From VGSG01 sp040756375 (GTDB lineage Bacteria; Desulfobacterota; Desulfomonilia; Desulfomonilales; Desulfomonilaceae): a stretch of 64,000 bases of DNA. The DNA is taken from positions 1-64,000 of the forward strand of contig JBFLZC010000027.1 in NCBI GenBank assembly GCA_040756375.1, written 5' to 3'. This document shows, piece after piece, positions 50,554 to 60,141 of the stretch (position 1 is its first letter; each line of letters opens with the position of its first letter). Under the pieces are notes generated by a model. That model worked only from the letters and a program-made list of their open reading frames with translations, was not told where the DNA came from and did no database searches. Made by a program: the position numbers and the translations under genes.

Positions 50554-53334
50554 TTATATTTCTTGATCATGCGCGTCTGCTATGGTCGTGTTGATCATTT
50601 GGGCAAGTCTGTCGACGTCAACGGGCTTGTCTATAACTCCGTCCACGGCCGATTCCACCATATTCTCCGGCGGGAGGTTTTGCCCCGTCCACCCGGTAAG
50701 GAGCAGAAAAGGAGGCTTTGGGATGTTTCTGTCCCGGCAAATCTCCTTCATTACCTTGCCGACCTCCCAGCCGTTCATGTCAGGCATAATGAGGTCGCAC
50801 AACGTGAGGTCGATACGGTTCTCCTCAAAGATCCGAAGACCCTCAGCTCCGGACGTGGCAGTGAATACCCGATGACCTATCATAGTGAGAAAGCTCTCCA
50901 GCACTTCGAGAACCGCGGTCGTATCATCAATGATCAGGATGCTGAGAGCGAGGCTTTGGGGTACTTCAGTGACCGACGCGGCTTTCGCGGGCGGCGCTAG
51001 GGCAAGGGGGAGCTCGATCGTGAATGTGGTGCCCCGACCCTCCACGCTCTCCACAGAGATCTCGCCGCCGTGCCGAGCTATTATCCCGTGGCTTACCGCG
51101 AGGCCCATGCCCGTGCCGATGTCGAACCCTTTTGTGCTCCAGAAAGGCTCGAACACCTTGGAGAGATCGGCCCTGGGAATGCCCACGCCCGTGTCATGCA
51201 CTTTCAGGAGCACTCGATCTCCGTCGATGAACGTGCCGATATGAATATCGCCCCCGTGCGGCAAAGCCTCTGCCGCGTTCTTGACAAGATTGAGGACCAC
51301 TTCAAAGAGTTCGCCCTCTCTTCCTTGCACCACGCAACCTTCAGGGAGATCGTGCGTCAAGTTTACCTTGATTCCTGTGCGCTCGGGATTAGTTTTCCAC
51401 CAGGGTTCGCTCATTTCCACAGCCTGAACCGCGATGTCGGAAAGATCACAGATGCTCACATCGTGCCCGGGCTCCTCCTCCCTGATTCGGGCGAATTTCT
51501 GGAGCCGTCGGACCGTTTCCGCGCCGTGTCTTACGCTTCGGAGGGTTCGTTCGAGCGTCGCGGCGAGTGGCGCCAAGTTGCCTCGCCTGAGATCGAGCAA
51601 GGCAAGCTCGATCCCGCCCATCACGATCTGGAGCAAGTTATTAAAGTTGTGGGCCACTCCGCCGGCAAGGTCCGCCACCGCCTTGAGGCGCTCGGTCTGA
51701 ATCAGCAGCTCTCCAGCCCGCTTTTCTTCCGTGATGTCCAGCACGTTGCCCATGGTGGCGCCCCGGCCGTCGTACAGGACGGTCGTTGCCATAAGTTTGA
51801 GCCACCTAGTTTTGCCGTCTTTGCCAATGGCGCGAAAATCGTACAACGGGGGTGCAGACAGGCCCAACGATCTCGCAGTACCCCGTGATTTGACCATTTC
51901 TCGGTCCTCGGGATGGACAAAGAGCCAGAATTCCTGACCGATTATCTCCGACTTATGATATCCGGTCATCTCGGCCAATCTGTCATTCGCAAAGACAAGC
52001 CGACCATCCTGATGAATAAATATGCCGGTTAGTGAATTCTCCGTGAGCAGCTTGTAGCGCCATTCGCTTTCTTTGAGCGCATCGCGTGCTCTCTTGGCGT
52101 CGCTGATGTCAAGTGAAGTGAACACGAGGCCGCCGGAGAGATCCCCTGGCGTGATCGGAGCCGACGTAATTTGAAGGTCGAAAAGAGATCCGTCTTTTCG
52201 CCGGCAGCGTGTTTCCGCGGCTCCGACACCGCGTTCCTTGATCTGGGCGAGGGTTACTCTCGCTACTCGCTCGTATTCCTCTTGATTGTCATAGAATATC
52301 CTGGTGCTCTGGCCCACCAGTTCGTCACTCGTATACCCAGTCCTCTTGCAGAGGTTGTCATTCACCCACAGGAGAAGCCTCTTATCCGAAATCATGCCGA
52401 TGCTGATGGGGGCGGTCTGAAGCACTGTCCTCAGCGTAGCTTCGCTCTCACGCTGCGCCTGCTCCATCCGTCTTTGCTCCGTGATGTCCCGAATGTGCTC
52501 GATGATTCCCGTGATTTGTTCGGTGTTCTCGTCGATCAAAGGATACGAGTACAGCTCGACCCAGCGAGGTTGGTCTGCTCCGGCGCGGTGAACGGCGACG
52601 ACTCCTGTGGCGGGCAGGCCGGTTTCCATAGCCCGTCTGCTGGGACAGTCTTCGCACAAGCTTGTCAGACCGTGAAAGGCTTCGTAGCATTTCCTCCCTT
52701 CAAGAGGCCCGGCTTGGGCGAACGCTTGGGAAACAACAGCATTCACGCGAAGGATGTTGAAATCTTTATCCAAAACAGAGATACCATCACGTATCCCGGC
52801 GAAGACGTTGGCCAGGAATCGCTCGCTCTCCCTCAGAGCTTGTTCTGCCCGTTTTCGGCTCGTGATGTCTTCTACGACGCCTTCGATATACTTGATGGAT
52901 TGGTCCTCGTTGCGCACCAGCCGTACGTGGACGTTGCCGACAATCTGAGTTCCGTCTTTCCTACGATACTCGTTCTCGAAGCTGAGCAGACGGTCTTCCT
53001 TCTTTGCCATCTCAATAATCTGCTTGCGCTTATCCGGTATGACGAACAGATCCCGTGCGATATCTTTTACAGAGGCCGTCAATTCCTGAGGAGACTCGTA
53101 CCCCAGCATTTCCGCGTACGCCTTATTCACACGCAGGAAGGTCCCCTGCTCTGTAGCCCGAAAGGCAGGGATCGGCCCGTTGTCGAAGAAGCCCCGGTAG
53201 GTAATCTGATCATCCTGGGCCGCTCTCGCTTGGGCTCGGGAAAGGGCAAGATCCTCCCTAAGGCGTGCAAGCTCCGAGCGCAACTCCAGAAGCTCTTCAC
53301 GAAGCTCTTTAAGAGAGGTGTCCTCGTCTTTCAT
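50554..53334 (-). CDS. Hybrid sensor histidine kinase with four PAS domains and a receiver
   Basis: This 926-residue protein has an N-terminal coiled coil (LKELREELLELRSELARLRE), four PAS domains (starting at about 45, 170, 295 and 415), a HisKA region with the phospho-acceptor in LAGGVAHNFNNLLQIV (about 560), an ATPase domain (VKNAAEALPHGG, DTGVGI, TGMGLAVSHGI) and a C-terminal receiver (ILIIDDT, Asp in TLCDLIMPDMNGW, Lys in IDKPVD). The second PAS has a CYEAFHGLTSLCEDCP cysteine motif. There is no membrane segment, so it is likely cytoplasmic. It is the first gene of the cluster; no separate response regulator is adjacent. Confidence 0.95.
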   Translation of the reverse strand: MKDEDTSLKELREELLELRSELARLREDLALSRAQARAAQDDQITYRGFFDNGPIPAFRATEQGTFLRVNKAYAEMLGYESPQELTASVKDIARDLFVIPDKRKQIIEMAKKEDRLLSFENEYRRKDGTQIVGNVHVRLVRNEDQSIKYIEGVVEDITSRKRAEQALRESERFLANVFAGIRDGISVLDKDFNILRVNAVVSQAFAQAGPLEGRKCYEAFHGLTSLCEDCPSRRAMETGLPATGVVAVHRAGADQPRWVELYSYPLIDENTEQITGIIEHIRDITEQRRMEQAQRESEATLRTVLQTAPISIGMISDKRLLLWVNDNLCKRTGYTSDELVGQSTRIFYDNQEEYERVARVTLAQIKERGVGAAETRCRRKDGSLFDLQITSAPITPGDLSGGLVFTSLDISDAKRARDALKESEWRYKLLTENSLTGIFIHQDGRLVFANDRLAEMTGYHKSEIIGQEFWLFVHPEDREMVKSRGTARSLGLSAPPLYDFRAIGKDGKTRWLKLMATTVLYDGRGATMGNVLDITEEKRAGELLIQTERLKAVADLAGGVAHNFNNLLQIVMGGIELALLDLRRGNLAPLAATLERTLRSVRHGAETVRRLQKFARIREEEPGHDVSICDLSDIAVQAVEMSEPWWKTNPERTGIKVNLTHDLPEGCVVQGREGELFEVVLNLVKNAAEALPHGGDIHIGTFIDGDRVLLKVHDTGVGIPRADLSKVFEPFWSTKGFDIGTGMGLAVSHGIIARHGGEISVESVEGRGTTFTIELPLALAPPAKAASVTEVPQSLALSILIIDDTTAVLEVLESFLTMIGHRVFTATSGAEGLRIFEENRIDLTLCDLIMPDMNGWEVGKVMKEICRDRNIPKPPFLLLTGWTGQNLPPENMVESAVDGVIDKPVDVDRLAQMINTTIADAHDQEI

Positions 53335-53522
53335 CGTGACCTCAAGGGTAGCGAAGTTTGCCCAAAAGAGCCAAAACCATCTGCGGGTGCGGTGCTCCCT
53401 CCGGCCCCCCCACTTTCACTATTAAACGTTCTTAGGAACAAAACAAGAACCAGAATACAATTTGTCTACTTCTGGCGCAAGGAATTGCGTGAACAAGTGC
53501 CGGTAAGCGTTGGGCCGGCCCG

Positions 53523-54392
53523 TTATTCGTAGAGAAAAAACACCCCGGCCACCATCAGAGCGCCGCCCACCAGCCGATAGCGGATGTTCTGTTCCCCGAA
53601 GAAGATCCACCCCAGCAGGACACTAAAAACCATGCTCAGTCGTTTCACGGAAATCATGTAAGCAACTGGTGCAAGGCTCATGGCAACAAAGTGAGTAATC
53701 TCCATTCCCGTCATGAACAAACCGCCGACCAGAAAGAGCCAAAGGTTGGTTCCTGATATGTTCACCCGCCCAATGCCTCGTCTCATTCGGGTAAGACTCA
53801 CGACTGCAAACACTACTGTTATGAGAAACAACAACAGAATTGCAAAAGGGAGCGCTCCGTAAAGCAGGACACCCTTTTTCCCGAGCGAAGAAGTGATCGA
53901 CCAGAGAACGGCAACAAAAAGCATCTTCCGAGATCCCGGATTGGAAAATATCGCCCGGATCGGGGCCAACAGATTGAGGATGATGAGGTCAGCATTGAGG
54001 AGATACGCCCCCGCCGTAACCATGAAAATGCCCAACCCGCCCATGAGGCTGATCCCTTCGTCCACGATGACGGCCGCGGTCAGGATTGTGAAAACCGGTG
54101 TGAAAGCGAGCAGTGGAACGGTCAGCGAAAGAGGAGCCATCCGAATGGCTTGCAGAAACAGGTAGTACGCATAGACCTCGACAGGAAGCCCCACAGCCAG
54201 CACAATCAGAAGTTCAGCTGAAAAAGGCCGTTTCTCCACGGCAAAGAAGACCGGAATCAACACGAGCAGCGATAGGCCCAGGAGCAGGGTCCCGGTAACC
54301 CATTCGTCGTTGTCTCTTACAAGGCGCTTGGAGAGCGCGTCGCATCCCGCAGTCAGCAGAGCACAGCTTAGGGCTATCGGAAACCAGTGCAT
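53523..54392 (-). CDS. EamA/DMT-family transporter
   Basis: This 289-residue protein has about ten membrane helices, typical of the drug/metabolite transporter superfamily: MHWFPIALSCALLTAGCDAL, GTLLLGLSLLVLIPVFFAV, MAPLSLTVPLLAFTPVFTIL and LVGGALMVAGVFFLY. Two EamA repeats are visible. The substrate (amino acid, sugar or metabolite) cannot be predicted. The ATG at 54392 follows GGAAG; the upstream open frame reads into a family A repeat. It runs in the same direction as the histidine kinase, but 190 bases separate them. Confidence 0.88.
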   Translation of the reverse strand: MHWFPIALSCALLTAGCDALSKRLVRDNDEWVTGTLLLGLSLLVLIPVFFAVEKRPFSAELLIVLAVGLPVEVYAYYLFLQAIRMAPLSLTVPLLAFTPVFTILTAAVIVDEGISLMGGLGIFMVTAGAYLLNADLIILNLLAPIRAIFSNPGSRKMLFVAVLWSITSSLGKKGVLLYGALPFAILLLFLITVVFAVVSLTRMRRGIGRVNISGTNLWLFLVGGLFMTGMEITHFVAMSLAPVAYMISVKRLSMVFSVLLGWIFFGEQNIRYRLVGGALMVAGVFFLYE

Positions 54393-54419
54393 GTGTAAAA
54401 CTTCCGTGCCTGGGAATAT

Positions 54420-54592
54420 ACAATGAGTTATGAAAGCTCTCGCCTTCGGCAAGCGCTCCGGGTGTTCGCCTCGGAGATCGGCTGCAAAACCGGACGGGCA
54501 ACCACAAGGGTTGCCCCTACGCGGAACACCCAAACCACCCCATACGTAGACCCGACCGTGGGTGCCTTATGCAGACAACTTTCATAAGCACC
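54420..54592 (+). repeat. Repeat family A, copy 5 (uninterrupted core)
   Basis: GTTATGAAAGCTCTCGCCTT, CTTCGG hairpin, then GGGCAACCACAAGGGTTGCC followed by CCTAC, then ACCACCCCATACGTAGACCC. The core palindrome is the same one that is broken by the element at 32254, so this copy is the empty site. It lies just upstream of the DMT transporter. Confidence 0.85.
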
Positions 54593-54598
54593 CCTTCG

Positions 54599-55060
54599 TT
54601 AGTCCACGGATGCCATCAACTGATCCACGCGGCGCCTTGTGCGCTCCACATGAGATCCTACCCAATATATCCTTCCGCAACCCGGGCACTGATGAAATGT
54701 TTCAGCGTTCTGAAAAACCACGGGCGGAACCTTGCTCGACACCTTTTCTTTAGGGATCTCCTGCACAGGCAGGTTGCACAGCAGGCATCGGGAAAAGAGC
54801 AGAGCCGCATTGGGACGGATGTCCGTCTGCTCAAACAGTTCCTTGAGCTGTTCGGCTAGTCTCGCGCTGGTTATGATGACATCGATGGGGAAAGGAGCCT
54901 GCTTCCTCGCTGAAACAAAGGTGCGCCCTTTCGATGGAGCCACACACGGATATGCTGCATCAAAGCCCAGGATTCGGAGCCACTTGGCAAGCTTCCCCAG
55001 CATCGCGTCAACATCGAAACACGGTTGTGCTTCATTTTCGCCCAAATTGGGCTCGTCCAT
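54599..55060 (-). CDS. Mut7-C RNase-domain protein
   Basis: This 153-residue protein has the Mut7-C fold, related to PIN nucleases: CFDVDAMLGKLAKWLRILGFD at the start, DVIITSARLAEQLKELFE in the middle, and a zinc ribbon at CLLCNLPV and CPGCGRIYWVGSH. The family is thought to act on RNA, but the function in bacteria has not been shown. The ATG at 55060 is chosen because AGAGG lies upstream; a GTG two codons earlier is weaker. It is a single gene. Confidence 0.85.
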   Translation of the reverse strand: MDEPNLGENEAQPCFDVDAMLGKLAKWLRILGFDAAYPCVAPSKGRTFVSARKQAPFPIDVIITSARLAEQLKELFEQTDIRPNAALLFSRCLLCNLPVQEIPKEKVSSKVPPVVFQNAETFHQCPGCGRIYWVGSHVERTRRRVDQLMASVD

Positions 55061-55382
55061 GCGCACCTCTTACTGCCGGACACGTTGGGTTAATTGATCA
55101 ATTTATCACAAAAACCTGTATACATCAGAAAGCTCCGACAGGGGCCGGTATCCCTTGGACCAAGTCGGGGGCAGGGCCTCCCGGCCTGGGAAGCAGTGCA
55201 CCGGCAGGGACGCCGGTGCCTACCGGGGCCCGGTGAGTCTGGCGGTCAGGGAGCTGCCCCGTTCAGGCACATAGTCGTCCAGTGCGCCCATGAAACCCGC
55301 GTCTGTACTTGATTAATCGCCTCCCGGCTTTTACAATGCATTATCGATCCGAACCGGATGAGATCAAGGAGGGGTGGAAAAC
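55061..55382. other. Intergenic region with small palindromes
   Basis: This 322-base stretch between divergent genes holds a GC-rich repeat (GGCAGGGACGCCGGTGCC at 55201-55218) with CCGGCCTGGG-type flanks, related to family G/D modules. No gene is recognised. AAGGAGGGG at its right end is the ribosome site of the next gene. Confidence 0.6.
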
Positions 55383-55751
55383 ATGCGAATAAGGATCACC
55401 ATAGGCAAGCTCTCCGTGGATGCAGAGTTGAACGACACCCCCACAGCCCGGAAGATTGCGGAGGCTCTGCCGATAGAATCAACCTTCAGCACCTGGGGTG
55501 ATGAAATCTATTTTCCCATACCGGTGAACTCTCCACTGGATGAGAGCGCTAAAGAGGTCGTGGAACTGGGGGATTTAGGCTATTGGCCTGTTGGAAAGGC
55601 CTTCTGCATTTTCTTTGGTCTCACCCCCATGAGCAGTCCCGGCAAAATCGTACCGGCCTCCGCGGTGAACATCGTGGGCAAAGTGGTGGGGGACCCCTCC
55701 CGTTTCAAAGAGGTCATGCAAGAAGAAGAGGTGCTCATAGAAGTCGGCTAA
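55383..55751 (+). CDS. Cyclophilin-like protein (TM1367 type)
   Basis: This 122-residue protein has the compact cyclophilin-like beta barrel of the TM1367/DUF369-type group: MRIRITIGKLSVDAELNDTP, IESTFSTWGDEIYFPIPVNS, GDLGYWPVGKAFCIFFGLTP, PASAVNIVGKVVGD. Such proteins are common in thermophiles and anaerobes; a ligand or enzymatic role is not established and peptidyl-prolyl isomerase residues are not evident. The ATG at 55383 has AAGGAGGGG at good spacing. It is a single gene. Confidence 0.82.
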   Translation: MRIRITIGKLSVDAELNDTPTARKIAEALPIESTFSTWGDEIYFPIPVNSPLDESAKEVVELGDLGYWPVGKAFCIFFGLTPMSSPGKIVPASAVNIVGKVVGDPSRFKEVMQEEEVLIEVG

Positions 55752-55810
55752 GGCTCTATCCCTCAAGGATACTGCATAATCACAGCACCCGTGGGGGAAA
55801 GGCGGGTGCC

Positions 55811-55838
55811 ACGGATGAAACCCGTGGTACAGGGCATG
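55811..55838. repeat. Hairpin after the cyclophilin-like gene
   Basis: GGGTGCCACGGATGAAACCC, then GTGGTAC, forms a stem with CCACGG-ATGAAA-CCCGTGG. It is a dispersed intergenic unit and may end the transcript. Confidence 0.6.
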
Positions 55839-55990
55839 AACAACTACCCCTTTTCGGTCCTGGAGGGGCCGTCCCTTTCTGTTCACCGCGAACGATAGCG
55901 TTTCCCCGGAGAACGCGGGATCACCGCATCCTATGCGACCCAAAACGGCTGCGCTCTTCTGAGAGTACATTCCGATAAGTCTTAATTCTG

Positions 55991-58363
55991 TTACCGGATG
56001 TGAGTGCCGCGCGATTCAGAGGGATCGCCCAAGATTTCTCGCCAATCTTGCGTAACCCGATAAACTTCTCCCAGACCGTACAGCGAAAGCGTCATGAATA
56101 TCGTCTGGTCAGGTTCCTTGATTTTCTTGGTGAGGGGGTCCTGTTCTCTTGTTTCCGAATATTTGAGGACTACATTCCAGCATTGGGGGCTGTAAGCGAG
56201 CCCGACGCTCGTGTAATAGGAGAAGTCGAATTGGTGCGTGTACTGGTTTTCAAAGAAACAATCGAGCGATTCCGTAACCTTGAGTTGCGCGGTCACGTTT
56301 GTTTGCCGGTTCAGGTCCCGCTGGTTCGCATCTTCGGTGAACTGGTGCACCACCCGTAGCAAATCGCCTCGGTGATCCATGAGCCCCATATTGACGCTAT
56401 ATCTGCGGGCACGATTGTTGACAGGGTCATATTCGGCCTGTGCAGCCAGGTCCACCAGAGAATGGGGCCGCAGAATGAGTTCCGCACGGGTATTGGTCAA
56501 GCCGTACTTGAACGGGAATTCCTCGTACGCGCTTTCGCCTTCGGGCCAGATCTTGTTCAAGTCATAGCCCTGGGACACATGCACAGCCAGGAAATCGAGG
56601 TACTCTCCAGGTCCCATGCGCCCGGTCAGAGTTTGCCGCAATTCCGCGGTGATCAGACTGATGTTACCCAGCGTGTCGGTCTCATCGAACCGCGGGTACG
56701 GCCGGTCGTCACTGATCGGTCTGAACTTCCACCCCACGCGAGGCCGCACCGCGTGTTTGATGCGCTGGAACCCGAAGACCGGAGCGTTATAGACGGAATA
56801 AAGGTCGGTAAACACGTCCGCGTCCACCTGGAACTGGTCCGTCCTCAAGGTATTGACCTGCATGGCGCTCTGCGGGTTGCGATAGTAGTCCGCAGCGTAG
56901 GCCTTGGCGAAATACGTCATGGAGGGTTCCAGCTTGAGATAGCGGCCCAAAGCGAGGGGTAGGCTGAGCCTCGTGTCTGCTCTCAAGCGGCTCCCCATCC
57001 AATGATCTCGCGGGATGGGCGCAAAGAAATTGTCGAAGACAACATTTGAGCTCAGGTAGAATGGTGTGTACGGGATCTGCTGATTAAAGACGGTTCCGGT
57101 CACGATGGGAATGGTCTGCACGGTGATTGCGTTGTCAGGGACCGCGAGGTCGTCGAAGTAACGTGCTTCAGCCTGGAACAGGAAATTGTTCGTTTGGCGA
57201 TACACCACGGCATTGGATTCCAGGTATCGGACTCGCTTGCGTTTGTCCAGTTTGCCGCCCCAGAATTCAAAGTAATCACGGTCGGATACCCAGTTGCCGT
57301 TTATCCTGAGATCGGCCAAACCGAACAAACTTTGGTCGTGGTGCCAGGTAGCGTAAAACCGGTGACTCCCCGGTTCGGTTGTCGGGCCGTATTTCCAGTC
57401 GTATGTGTACTCGCCGTAGAAGCGGCCGCTAAAATCCTCGTACGGCACGTAGCGGAATTCGAGCGCGGTCTGAAGCGCTCTTCGAGTGCACACGCGAGGC
57501 GTGATCGTTATGTCCGCGCTGGGGCCAAGATTCACGAAGAACGGAAGTCGAAAGTCAAAGCCCCGTAGAGAGCTGTTGGAGAACCCCGGCACCATAAAGC
57601 CTGTTTGCCGCTGACGTTTCGCAGGATAGAACATCCAGGGAAGATAAAAGACCGGGACATCCCGAATATAGAAAAAGCCGTGTCGCAGAACGCCATAGCC
57701 TTCCAGAGTCACGTCCAGGTCCCGGCCTGTGATCCGCCAGTCGGGTGACGGGCCCTGACACGTAGTAAAGCTCCCTCTTTCGATCTTGTAGGTGGACTCG
57801 CCCACCTTCTCCAGCTTCTGGCCTTCCAGGTACACATTGTGTCGAGTCAAGAGCAGCTTGCCGTTAATCATGACGCCCGTAGCATCCTTCAACTTGATGG
57901 ATATGCTTTCGGCTTCGATTACGTCGCTCCCCATACGGGCGATCACACCTCCCTTTGCAGTGAGCACGCCCGTGTCTTTGTTATAGCTGACCGTGTCCGC
58001 CCTCAAACGCGTATTGCCCTGCCGAACAGTCACGTTTCCCGACAACCTGTATAAATTTTTCGCCCAATCGACGTTAACGGTGTCCGTGTGAATCTCGACT
58101 TCGCCTGGGAGGATTAGGGAGTGGTCACGAACTTGCTTATCCAGTAATTCCGGGGAAAGACCTTCTTGTGCATTCAGTCCGGCTGACGCGATAAGAACGA
58201 ACGCAAGCACGCATATGAAGAAGAGCACCCGACCGGCACAAGCCCTGGTCGGAGCCCAAGCGCCTGCGGATTTGGCACGTCTTCTCCTGTCCGTCCCGCG
58301 AAGGCACGGGGAGAGCAGATGGGATGTGCTCTTTAGGTGTGGGATTGTGCGCTTGCTCTGCAT
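55991..58363 (-). CDS. lptD: LPS-assembly protein LptD
   Basis: This 790-residue outer-membrane protein inserts lipopolysaccharide into the outer leaflet. After a basic N-terminus and signal segment (VLFFICVLAFVLIASAGLNA) it has an OstA/LptA-like periplasmic domain (VEIHTDTVNVDWAKNLYRLS, VRQGNTRLRADTVSYNKDTG), then the beta-barrel with YFYIRDVPVFYLPWMFYPAK and many aromatic strands. The length fits. The start at 58363 follows CGGAG; a start at 58381 has no support. Its presence implies an LPS-containing outer membrane. It lies downstream of folC on the same strand. Confidence 0.93.
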   Translation of the reverse strand: MQSKRTIPHLKSTSHLLSPCLRGTDRRRRAKSAGAWAPTRACAGRVLFFICVLAFVLIASAGLNAQEGLSPELLDKQVRDHSLILPGEVEIHTDTVNVDWAKNLYRLSGNVTVRQGNTRLRADTVSYNKDTGVLTAKGGVIARMGSDVIEAESISIKLKDATGVMINGKLLLTRHNVYLEGQKLEKVGESTYKIERGSFTTCQGPSPDWRITGRDLDVTLEGYGVLRHGFFYIRDVPVFYLPWMFYPAKRQRQTGFMVPGFSNSSLRGFDFRLPFFVNLGPSADITITPRVCTRRALQTALEFRYVPYEDFSGRFYGEYTYDWKYGPTTEPGSHRFYATWHHDQSLFGLADLRINGNWVSDRDYFEFWGGKLDKRKRVRYLESNAVVYRQTNNFLFQAEARYFDDLAVPDNAITVQTIPIVTGTVFNQQIPYTPFYLSSNVVFDNFFAPIPRDHWMGSRLRADTRLSLPLALGRYLKLEPSMTYFAKAYAADYYRNPQSAMQVNTLRTDQFQVDADVFTDLYSVYNAPVFGFQRIKHAVRPRVGWKFRPISDDRPYPRFDETDTLGNISLITAELRQTLTGRMGPGEYLDFLAVHVSQGYDLNKIWPEGESAYEEFPFKYGLTNTRAELILRPHSLVDLAAQAEYDPVNNRARRYSVNMGLMDHRGDLLRVVHQFTEDANQRDLNRQTNVTAQLKVTESLDCFFENQYTHQFDFSYYTSVGLAYSPQCWNVVLKYSETREQDPLTKKIKEPDQTIFMTLSLYGLGEVYRVTQDWREILGDPSESRGTHIR

Positions 58364-58720
58364 CGATCTCCGAGCCCGCATGAATTGGTCGGCTGTCTAG
58401 TGTAGTGTCTCCGAAAAAGCTTGGCAGTTCTGGTGGGACAGTCCCGCGAGACGCGGGATTGCCTGTCCATAAATGACGGGCAAGATGCCCGTCCCACCAA
58501 AGACATTCTGACGAGTCGCCGGGGTAATTGGCATATGACCTCCGGGCGCGCATCTAGTCGTAAAGCTATCATGGAGACACCACAATAGGTCCTGTTGGGG
58601 CACAAAGACTCCCAAGCGCTGGAAGCGCTTGGCATAGGTGGGAGTTTTTGGGGAGGGGTCCGGGGAGGCCCTTTTTGTTCGGCCTCCCCGGAAACTCTTC
58701 CCCAAAACTCCCGAGAAGAC
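58364..58720. other. Intergenic region between folC and lptD
   Basis: Besides the family B repeat, AGCGCTGGAAGCGCT (58615-58629) and GGTGGGAGTTTTTGGGGAGG with a TCCCCGGAAACTCTTCCCC inverse (about 58635-58705) form a GC-rich stem. No gene is seen; any link in transcription between the two genes would pass through these hairpins. Confidence 0.55.
58432..58498. repeat. Palindromic repeat, family B
   Basis: GGTGGGACAGTCCCGCGAGA and CGGGATTGCCTGTCC, then GACGGGCAAGATGCCCGTCC with CACC, form the two-armed cruciform style of family B, with other inner sequences. It lies in the gap between folC and lptD. Confidence 0.8.
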
Positions 58721-60019
58721 CTATTCGTCAGACCGGCCGCAGGCTCTCCTGATTGGGCCAATCATATACAGAGAGCCGGTAGCCAACACAACGTCATTCT
58801 TCCCGGCCTTGCCCAGGGCCTTTCGAAAGCCTTCTTCTATGCTCCGAGCCACGAAGACCGGGATACCCAGTTCTCGGACCAGCGCTGCTAGTTCTTCCGG
58901 ATCCAGCGCCCGGTCTCCCTGCGGCGCGACGCATACCACTTCCTTTGCAATAGGGGCGATGATGCGGACCATCTCCCGATAGTTCTTTTCTCGAAGCATC
59001 CCCAGCACGAGAAACGGCCGAACTCCGGGATACGTCTGCCGGAGCGTGCTCTTGAGCAATCTCATACTCTCAGGACTGTGCGCACCGTCGATCACCACGT
59101 CAGGCGAGCGGCTCAGGACCTCAAACCTGCCCGCGAACTTGGTCCTGGCCAGACCGGAGCGAATAGCAGCCTCCGGTATCGCATATCCCTGGTCTTGCAG
59201 TTCTTCTACCACCGCGCAGGCCAAAGCAGCGTTCTTTACTTGATGCGCGCCAACCATGCTGAGGCGTAAACCTTCAAGCTCCTGCCGCTCGGATCGATAC
59301 GTGAAAAGACTGGGACCGGTCCGTTTACCGATAAAGTCGCGGCCGAAGAGCTTCATCCGCGCCCCGAATTCTTCAGCCACTTCGCCTATGACCTTGCGTG
59401 CTCCCTTCCTGGTGGCTCCGGTAACCAGAGGCACTCCGCGCTTGATAATTCCAGCTTTTTCGCGGGCGATTGATTCAATGCCCTGACCTAGATAATCCTC
59501 ATGCTCGCGAGCAATGTCCGTGATCACCGCCACCAAGGGAGCAACCGTGTTCGTGGCATCGAGCCTGCCTCCGAGCCCTACCTCCACCACCGCGATATCC
59601 GGCTTTGCCTGAGCAATGCACTCGAACGCGACCGCGGTGGTGAACTCAAAGAAGGTTGTATGTTCGGGATCGTACACCTGCCGAATTCTCTCAGTGGCCG
59701 CTATTATGGCTTCTTTGGAGACCAGCGAGCCGTTCACCCGGATGCGTTCACGGAAATCGTTCAAATGCGGTGAAGTGTACAACGCGGCCGTGAATCCTGC
59801 GTCCTCCAGGATGTGATAAACAAAGGACGCAGTGGAGCCCTTCCCCTTGGTGCCCGCCACATGAATCGAGGGGAAACGCTTCTGCGGGTTGCCCAACCCT
59901 TCAAGCAGGCGAGTTATATTCTCAAGACCGAGGAGGATGCCGAAGCGCTCCAGGCTGCACAGGAAGGCATAGGTCTCCTCGTACTCCTGGTCGAGGTTTC
60001 GGGCTGGAGATGCGGTCAT
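58721..60019 (-). CDS. folC: Dihydrofolate synthase / folylpolyglutamate synthase
   Basis: This 432-residue protein adds glutamate to dihydropteroate and to folate chains. It has the Mur-ligase-type P-loop VAGTKGKGSTASFV, SPHLNDFRERIRVNG, VEVGLGGRLDATNTV and the C-terminal DGAHSPESMRLLKSTL, all typical of FolC. Length fits. I chose the ATG at 60019, with GAGG upstream; ATGs at 60025 and 60061 are alternatives. It is upstream of lptD on the same strand and downstream of a secreted protein gene. accD, a common neighbour, is not here. Confidence 0.95.
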   Translation of the reverse strand: MTASPARNLDQEYEETYAFLCSLERFGILLGLENITRLLEGLGNPQKRFPSIHVAGTKGKGSTASFVYHILEDAGFTAALYTSPHLNDFRERIRVNGSLVSKEAIIAATERIRQVYDPEHTTFFEFTTAVAFECIAQAKPDIAVVEVGLGGRLDATNTVAPLVAVITDIAREHEDYLGQGIESIAREKAGIIKRGVPLVTGATRKGARKVIGEVAEEFGARMKLFGRDFIGKRTGPSLFTYRSERQELEGLRLSMVGAHQVKNAALACAVVEELQDQGYAIPEAAIRSGLARTKFAGRFEVLSRSPDVVIDGAHSPESMRLLKSTLRQTYPGVRPFLVLGMLREKNYREMVRIIAPIAKEVVCVAPQGDRALDPEELAALVRELGIPVFVARSIEEGFRKALGKAGKNDVVLATGSLYMIGPIRRACGRSDE

Positions 60020-60141
60020 GGGCATCCTCGGGGGTCTGTGCTTGAGGGTTTCGTATAGCATGGGTCAGAATTACCGTCAAGACCGGCCACCCGTTAAGTA
60101 TTCGTTATTATTCGTTATGTCTTCGCACCTCACCCTTCCCA

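Noticed and set aside
52171..53532. Long open frame (453 codons) on the plus strand
   Set aside because: It is antisense to the PAS histidine kinase, which has clear domains throughout. It has no ribosome site or family features.
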